This document shows positions 60,551 through 64,000 of a stretch of DNA of 64,000 bases, one piece after another. The position numbers and the translations under genes are program-made. The notes below the pieces were generated by a model, which searched no databases, had not been told where the DNA came from, and was given only the letters and a program-made list of their open reading frames with translations. Position 1 is the first letter of the stretch; each line of letters opens with the position of its first letter. The DNA is from Intestinimonas aquisgranensis (lineage in GTDB: Bacteria; Bacillota; Clostridia; Oscillospirales; Oscillospiraceae): the NCBI GenBank assembly GCA_020687605.1, contig JAJEQY010000001.1, forward strand, positions 56,636-120,635, read 5' to 3'.

Positions 60551-60554
60551 TCAC
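60472..60554. repeat. Two inverted triplets of 9-bp GTGAC repeats
   Basis: Left array: CGTGACAGC, CGTGACGAC, CGTGACGAT (60472-60498). Right array, in reverse orientation: AGCTGTCAC, AGCTGTCAC, GGTCGTCAC (60528-60554). The 29-base gap between them is A+T-richer. The right array touches the RepA-like stop codon. Confidence 0.85.
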
Positions 60555-61705
60555 GCCTGGGGTTCCTCCAACGTGAGCTTGATACTCCGCCCGGCATGGG
60601 TTCGGGCGCTTTCATAGTGGATGTGGTACTCATAGGACAGCCGCCACGCCCGGACATTCAGCCGCATAGCCAGGGCATTGGGTTTCATATCCAGCCCCAG
60701 GGCGGCGACAAGTTCCGTGGCCGTCCCTCTCCACTCTGGCCGTTCCGCCGTTACCAGGGCGGCAACAGCCTCCAACACCGGGTCAGGCGGCTCCTGCCGC
60801 AGCTCCGTTTCCCGCCGCTCCAGCTCCCACACAAGCCGTTCCTCGTCCCGCTTGAGGTAGAGGCGCTGGTCTTGCTGATCCCGCCCAGAAATGTCCAGGG
60901 TGGCGGCGTTGTCTGCCCGCCGCTCCTTTTGGAGCAGAAAGGCCCCGTCTGCCGCACCCAATAAGCCGTTGGTGCCGGAGATCATATCAAACTTATCATC
61001 GGCCTGCTGCTTGCGGGTGTGATGTACAACCAGGAGGCAAACCCCGCTTATATCGGCAAACCGTTTCAGTTTGGTGATTACCTCATAGTCGTTGGCATAG
61101 CTGTACTTCTCTGCCCCGGCCTCCCGGATTTTTTGCAGGGTGTCGATGATAATAAGCCGGGTGTCCGTGTGTTCCCGGACAAAGCCCTTTAGCTGCTCCT
61201 CCAGGCCACCGCCGAGCTGCTTAGCTCCGATGGCAAAGAACAGGTTTCCGGTACTCTCTACTCCAAACATCCGGTACAACCGCTCCTGTAAGCGACGGTG
61301 GTTGTCCTCCAGGGCCAGATAGAGGACTGTCCCCTGGCGCACCTCATACCCCCACAGGGAAAGGCCCATACTCACATGATAGGCAAGCTGGGCCATGAGA
61401 AAGGACTTGCCCACCTTGGGAGCGCCCACAAAGAGATATGTCCCCGCATAGAGCAGACCGTCTACCACAGGAGGTCTGCCGGGGTACACCTGTTCGTAGA
61501 GGTCATTCATAGACACGGTAGGCAGATAGGCCGGGTCATTGACCCGGCTTATCTGCCGCAGGATTTCCTCCAAATCTCTTTCCGGGGGCTTGTGTTCTGT
61601 CACGCCCTCTGCTATACTTTGGTTAGGTTTTTGTGAGAGCGACTGTCCCCCGTCTGCGCCAACAGGCGGATATGGGGCAGTCGTTTTCTCTTGCAATCTA
61701 TCCAT
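60551..61705 (-). CDS. RepA-like AAA ATPase (hexameric helicase type)
   Basis: A 384-residue ATPase of the AAA_25/RepA family. Walker A FVGAPKVGKSF (from about residue 92), Walker B RLIIIDTLQKI, and VVHHTRKQ as the sensor region are seen. RSF1010-type RepA is a replicative helicase; in clostridial integrative elements relatives may replicate the excised circle or act with the relaxase. The gene is four bases from the RHH gene upstream, and the GTGAC arrays lie at its end. Confidence 0.85.
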   Translation of the reverse strand: MDRLQEKTTAPYPPVGADGGQSLSQKPNQSIAEGVTEHKPPERDLEEILRQISRVNDPAYLPTVSMNDLYEQVYPGRPPVVDGLLYAGTYLFVGAPKVGKSFLMAQLAYHVSMGLSLWGYEVRQGTVLYLALEDNHRRLQERLYRMFGVESTGNLFFAIGAKQLGGGLEEQLKGFVREHTDTRLIIIDTLQKIREAGAEKYSYANDYEVITKLKRFADISGVCLLVVHHTRKQQADDKFDMISGTNGLLGAADGAFLLQKERRADNAATLDISGRDQQDQRLYLKRDEERLVWELERRETELRQEPPDPVLEAVAALVTAERPEWRGTATELVAALGLDMKPNALAMRLNVRAWRLSYEYHIHYESARTHAGRSIKLTLEEPQA

Positions 61706-61708
61706 CTA

Positions 61709-62029
61709 TCAATCCTCCCTCATGCCGTCCATGATGGCGGCGATCAGCCGGATGGTGTCCAGCAACTCCCCATCCACGCCATTCCCGGCCTCGATACGCT
61801 CCAGTTCTTCCAGAACGGCGGCCAGCTCGTTCCGCAGGGCCTTATACACCCTGGGGTTGCCCTGTACCACCACATCCCGGCACAGCAGCCGTCGGGTGAT
61901 GTAGTCCTGTTTGGTAAGGCCGGAGAGCCGCACAGCGGTTTCAATTTCCCTGTCCTCATCCGGGGACACCCGGAAAGCCACAGTTTTGTTTCTCCAGCGG
62001 TTGTGTCGGTCAAGATTTTTCACTGACAT
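61709..62029 (-). CDS. Ribbon-helix-helix accessory protein (MobC-like)
   Basis: A 106-residue protein beginning with a likely ribbon-helix-helix: RNKTVAFRVSPDEDREIETAVRLSGLTKQDYITRRLL. Proteins of this kind bind oriT and help the relaxase. It lies between the integrase and the RepA-like gene in one tight block (gap of three bases on each side). The C-terminal half is predicted helical. Confidence 0.78.
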   Translation of the reverse strand: MSVKNLDRHNRWRNKTVAFRVSPDEDREIETAVRLSGLTKQDYITRRLLCRDVVVQGNPRVYKALRNELAAVLEELERIEAGNGVDGELLDTIRLIAAIMDGMRED

Positions 62030-62032
62030 GAT

Positions 62033-63109
62033 TTAGGCCCCCTTTCGCTCCATGTCCAGTTTGTCCGCCATCTCCGCCTGCCGGGTGGGGAACAGGTGGG
62101 CGTAGCGGTAGGTAATATCAATGCTTTCATGTCCCACCCGGTCAGCGATTGCCAGGGCCGTAAAGCCCATGTCAATGAGCAGCGAAATGTGGGAGTGCCT
62201 CAGGTCGTGTATTCTGATCCGCTTTACCCCGGCCTCTTTCGCACCCCTGTCCATCTCCCGGTGGAGGTAGGATTTTGTCACCGTGAAAATGCGGTCGGTG
62301 GGCTTCACCCCATACAGGCTCTTGATATAGTCTCGCATTTCTTCACAGAGGAAAGCGGGCATTTGAATGACCCGGTTGCTCTTAGGGGTCTTGGGGTCGG
62401 TAATCACATCCTTGCCCTTAATCCGCTGGTAGGACTTGGAGATGGTGACGGTCTGTTTCTCAAAGTCGAAGTCGCCAGGAGTGAGGGCCAGCAGCTCCCC
62501 CTCCCGGACGCCGCACCAGTAGAGCATTTCAAAGGCGTAATAGGAAAGGGGCTTGTCCATCATGGCCTCGGCGAATTTCAGATACTCCGCCTTTGTCCAG
62601 AACAGCATTTCCCGTCCCTTTGGCTTTCCCATATTGCCCGCCTGGGCAGCGGGATTGACCTTTAGATTGTAGTGCCGTACCGCATGGTTGAACACGGCGC
62701 TCAACTGATTGTGCAGCGTTTTTAAGTACACCGGAGAGTAGGGCTTGCCGTTCTTGTCCCGGTAACCCAGCATTTCATTCTGCCAGGCGATGACCTCCTT
62801 GGAGTGAATGTCGCACATCTTCCGCTTGCCGAAGTACGGCACCAACTTCTTGTAGAGGATATGCTCTTTCGTCCCCCAGGTGTTTTCCTTGATACGGCCT
62901 TTCATGTCCGCCACATAGACAGCCACGAAGTTTTCAAAGGTCATTTCCAGGTCGGCGGTCTGTTGTTGCAGGAATGTCCGCTCCCACTCCAGAGCCTCCC
63001 GCTTGGTGGGAAAGCCCCGTTTCATTTTCTTTACTTTCTTGCCCGTCCAGTCCTCGTAGTAAAAGGACGCATACCATGTGCCCTTTGCCTTGTCTTTGTA
63101 TGCCGGCAT
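62033..63109 (-). CDS. int: Tyrosine integrase of the mobile element
   Basis: A 358-residue integrase. N-terminal AP2-like arm-binding segment (GTWYASFYYEDWTGKKVKKMKRGFPTKREA), core-binding domain, then the catalytic domain: Arg in WCGVREGELLAL, HDLRHSHISLL and GHESIDITYRYAHL with the Tyr nucleophile. The start at 63109 has GGAGGG 7 bases upstream. It would excise and insert the element together with the small protein encoded next to it. Its place well inside the element rather than at an end is unusual unless the element has been extended. Confidence 0.93.
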   Translation of the reverse strand: MPAYKDKAKGTWYASFYYEDWTGKKVKKMKRGFPTKREALEWERTFLQQQTADLEMTFENFVAVYVADMKGRIKENTWGTKEHILYKKLVPYFGKRKMCDIHSKEVIAWQNEMLGYRDKNGKPYSPVYLKTLHNQLSAVFNHAVRHYNLKVNPAAQAGNMGKPKGREMLFWTKAEYLKFAEAMMDKPLSYYAFEMLYWCGVREGELLALTPGDFDFEKQTVTISKSYQRIKGKDVITDPKTPKSNRVIQMPAFLCEEMRDYIKSLYGVKPTDRIFTVTKSYLHREMDRGAKEAGVKRIRIHDLRHSHISLLIDMGFTALAIADRVGHESIDITYRYAHLFPTRQAEMADKLDMERKGA

Positions 63110-63122
63110 TGTGGTTCCCTCC

Positions 63123-63311
63123 TTATTGTCTGTCCCGCAGCCCATAGAATTTTTCCTCGAAGTAGCGCCTGCTTACCCGTCCGGGAATGGTGAGAAAGCC
63201 TTTTTTCTTCAGCTCCTCGTTCATCTCCCGCACCAGCTTGTAGGCGTAGGGCTTGGAAATGCCCAGCTCCCTGGCGACCTCCTCTGCTCTCACAAACAGC
63301 TCCTTTTCCAT
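63123..63311 (-). CDS. xis: Excisionase-like helix-turn-helix protein
   Basis: A 62-residue protein with an excisionase/MerR-type helix-turn-helix: LFVRAEEVARELGISKPYAYKLVREMNEEL, and GRVSRRYFEEKFYG at the end. It precedes the integrase gene on the same strand by 13 bases. The ATG at 63311 follows AAGGAGG. It likely steers the integrase towards excision. Confidence 0.85.
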   Translation of the reverse strand: MEKELFVRAEEVARELGISKPYAYKLVREMNEELKKKGFLTIPGRVSRRYFEEKFYGLRDRQ

Positions 63312-63333
63312 GGTCAGCACCTCCTTATTTTAG

Positions 63334-63418
63334 TTTCGCAAATATGTTAATGTCACCATCTTCATTATACATTAACATAAGTGTTAATGTCAAGAATTTA
63401 TTTCGCATTTTTGTTAAA
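63334..63418. promoter_or_regulatory. int/xis promoter with three repressor-type operators
   Basis: Minus-strand promoter TTGACA (63388-63393), 18 bases, TATAAT (63364-63369). A palindrome with perfect ACATTAACA/TGTTAATGT arms (63369-63390) fills its spacer. TTTCGCAAATATGTTAAT (63334-63351) lies just downstream of the start site, and TTTCGCATTTTTGTTAAA (63401-63418) just upstream of the minus 35. Confidence 0.75.
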
Positions 63419-63425
63419 GATTATC

Positions 63426-63454
63426 TTGCATCTTTCGCTTTTTTGCGCTATACT
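63426..63454 (+). promoter_or_regulatory. Promoter of the element repressor gene
   Basis: TTGCAT (63426-63431), 17 bases, TATACT (63449-63454), divergent from the int/xis promoter and close to its operators. Confidence 0.65.
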
Positions 63455-63477
63455 ATTGGCAAAGGCGGTGGGATATT

Positions 63478-63894
63478 ATGACAGTCGGAGACAAGATAAA
63501 GAAAATCCGCACCTTTCGAGGCATGACACAAAAGGAATTGGGGCTTGCTATCGGCTTTGAGGAAAAGGGAGCGGACAACCGGATCGCCCAGTATGAGACG
63601 AATTACCGTGTTCCGAAACGGGAACTGCTGGACAAGATGGCCGAGGCGCTGCGGGTAGACCGCCAGAACTTCTACACCATCGCCCCCGGCTCTGCCGAGG
63701 ACTTCATGCGGACATTCTTCTGGCTGGACGAGGACAGCCCTGGCGCTATCCGCCTGTTCCAACTTGTCCGCAATCCGGGCAGAGCAGGGGCCGCTGATGA
63801 TACCGCTGTACGGTACAATGATAGCGATGACTGGCCCGCACACCCTCCCGTGGGTATGTACTTCCAGTATGGCCTTGTGGACGAGTTCATGTGA
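63478..63894 (+). CDS. Cro/cI-type repressor, C-terminus probably cut by an insertion
   Basis: A 138-residue protein. The N-terminal helix-turn-helix is DKIKKIRTFRGMTQKELGLAIGFEEKGADNRIAQYE; the rest (GSAEDFMRTFFWLDEDSPGAIRLFQLV, then PPVGMYFQYGLVDEFM) fits the repressors of clostridial integrative elements. In relatives I remember the protein continuing after VDEFM for some tens of residues (typically REWLLRKEEL). Here the frame ends in TGA exactly at the point where repeat-rich DNA of an IS-like end begins. The DNA-binding domain is intact, so activity is uncertain. Confidence 0.78.
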   Translation: MTVGDKIKKIRTFRGMTQKELGLAIGFEEKGADNRIAQYETNYRVPKRELLDKMAEALRVDRQNFYTIAPGSAEDFMRTFFWLDEDSPGAIRLFQLVRNPGRAGAADDTAVRYNDSDDWPAHPPVGMYFQYGLVDEFM

Positions 63895-64000
63895 ATACGC
63901 CGCCTGAAACGGTGCCCTTAGATCGCACGAATGGTGCAGCCAGACCGCTGAAATGGTGCATGGTCACCGCAGACATGGTGCATTGACAGGATGGCCACTA
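63892..64000. mobile_element. Left end of an IS21-like insertion sequence (partial)
   Basis: The DNA changes character at 63892, starting with TG as IS21-family ends do. Four repeats with core GGTGC lie exactly 22 bases apart (63911, 63933, 63955, 63977); three read ATGGTGCA or ATGGTGCAG. Multiple terminal repeats of this kind bind the IstA transposase in the IS21 family. No transposase is in view because the window ends. Confidence 0.6.

Noticed and set aside
60472..60554. GTGAC repeats considered as a CRISPR array
   Set aside because: Units are 9 bp, contiguous and in two opposite orientations, with no unique spacers and no cas genes.
63903..63990. 22-base repeats considered as a CRISPR array
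   Set aside because: Only a short core is conserved in each 22-base unit, so there is no repeat-spacer structure.

Overview
The window looks like chromosome from an anaerobic, endospore-forming member of the Clostridia with a G+C-rich genome. The gene families and codon use resemble gut Oscillospiraceae of the Flavonifractor/Pseudoflavonifractor/Lawsonibacter kind; this is inferred from gene content, not from a marker phylogeny. Sporulation genes are spread through it: the spoIVA tail, cwlD, a fused cotJA-cotJB with cotJC, yunB, sigH and spoIIM. Anaerobe signatures include a SCIFF peptide with its radical SAM maturase, a PPi-type phosphofructokinase and 2-hydroxyacyl-CoA dehydratase-like proteins. 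No tRNA, rRNA or CRISPR array was seen. The only RNA gene recognised is rnpB.

Layout: 0-4 kb holds the end of spoIVA, then on the minus strand a SCIFF peptide, its maturase and an overlapping Orn/Lys/Arg decarboxylase-type PLP enzyme, then a Crp/Fnr regulator. 4-7 kb is leuCDB. 7-17 kb carries a divergent CoaX paralogue, an aminotransferase, purB, ATP-type pfkA, a LysR regulator with a YedE/TusA/DUF3343 set (probably sulfur or selenium handling), and divergent PPi-type pfk and class II fba. 17-29 kb has a HAD-GNAT fusion, a cysteine amidase, a tyrosine recombinase with a palindromic operator, radA, cwlD, a MATE exporter, the cotJ operon and a dehydratase/activase pair. 28-40 kb has an EndA-like lipoprotein nuclease, ligA, a VanZ protein, yunB, a methionine gamma-lyase-like enzyme, three tandem M42 aminopeptidases, murD and rnpB. 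40-55 kb is a mostly minus-strand housekeeping block: yebC, nif3-like, trmK, sigH, glmM, ruvB/ruvA/ruvC, xerD-like, spoIIM, proC, yajC and tgt.

From about 55.3 kb to the right edge lies an integrated mobilizable element carrying tet(W). In order it has a terminator and ICE debris, a methyltransferase, tet(W) with its attenuation leader, a MobV relaxase, a highly structured origin-like region with two inverted sets of 9-bp repeats, a RepA-like ATPase, a ribbon-helix-helix accessory protein, a tyrosine integrase, an excisionase and a Cro/cI-type repressor. The repressor 3' end appears to be cut by the end of an IS21-like insertion sequence with four 22-bp-spaced repeats; the rest of that element is outside the window.

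The points most worth following up are the four-base overlap between the SCIFF maturase and a PLP decarboxylase, the HAD-GNAT and CotJA-CotJB fusions, a terminator-like hairpin whose 3' arm is the next gene's ribosome binding site, and the operator and origin architecture of the tet(W) element. Start codons were adjusted by ribosome binding sites; several genes start with GTG or TTG.
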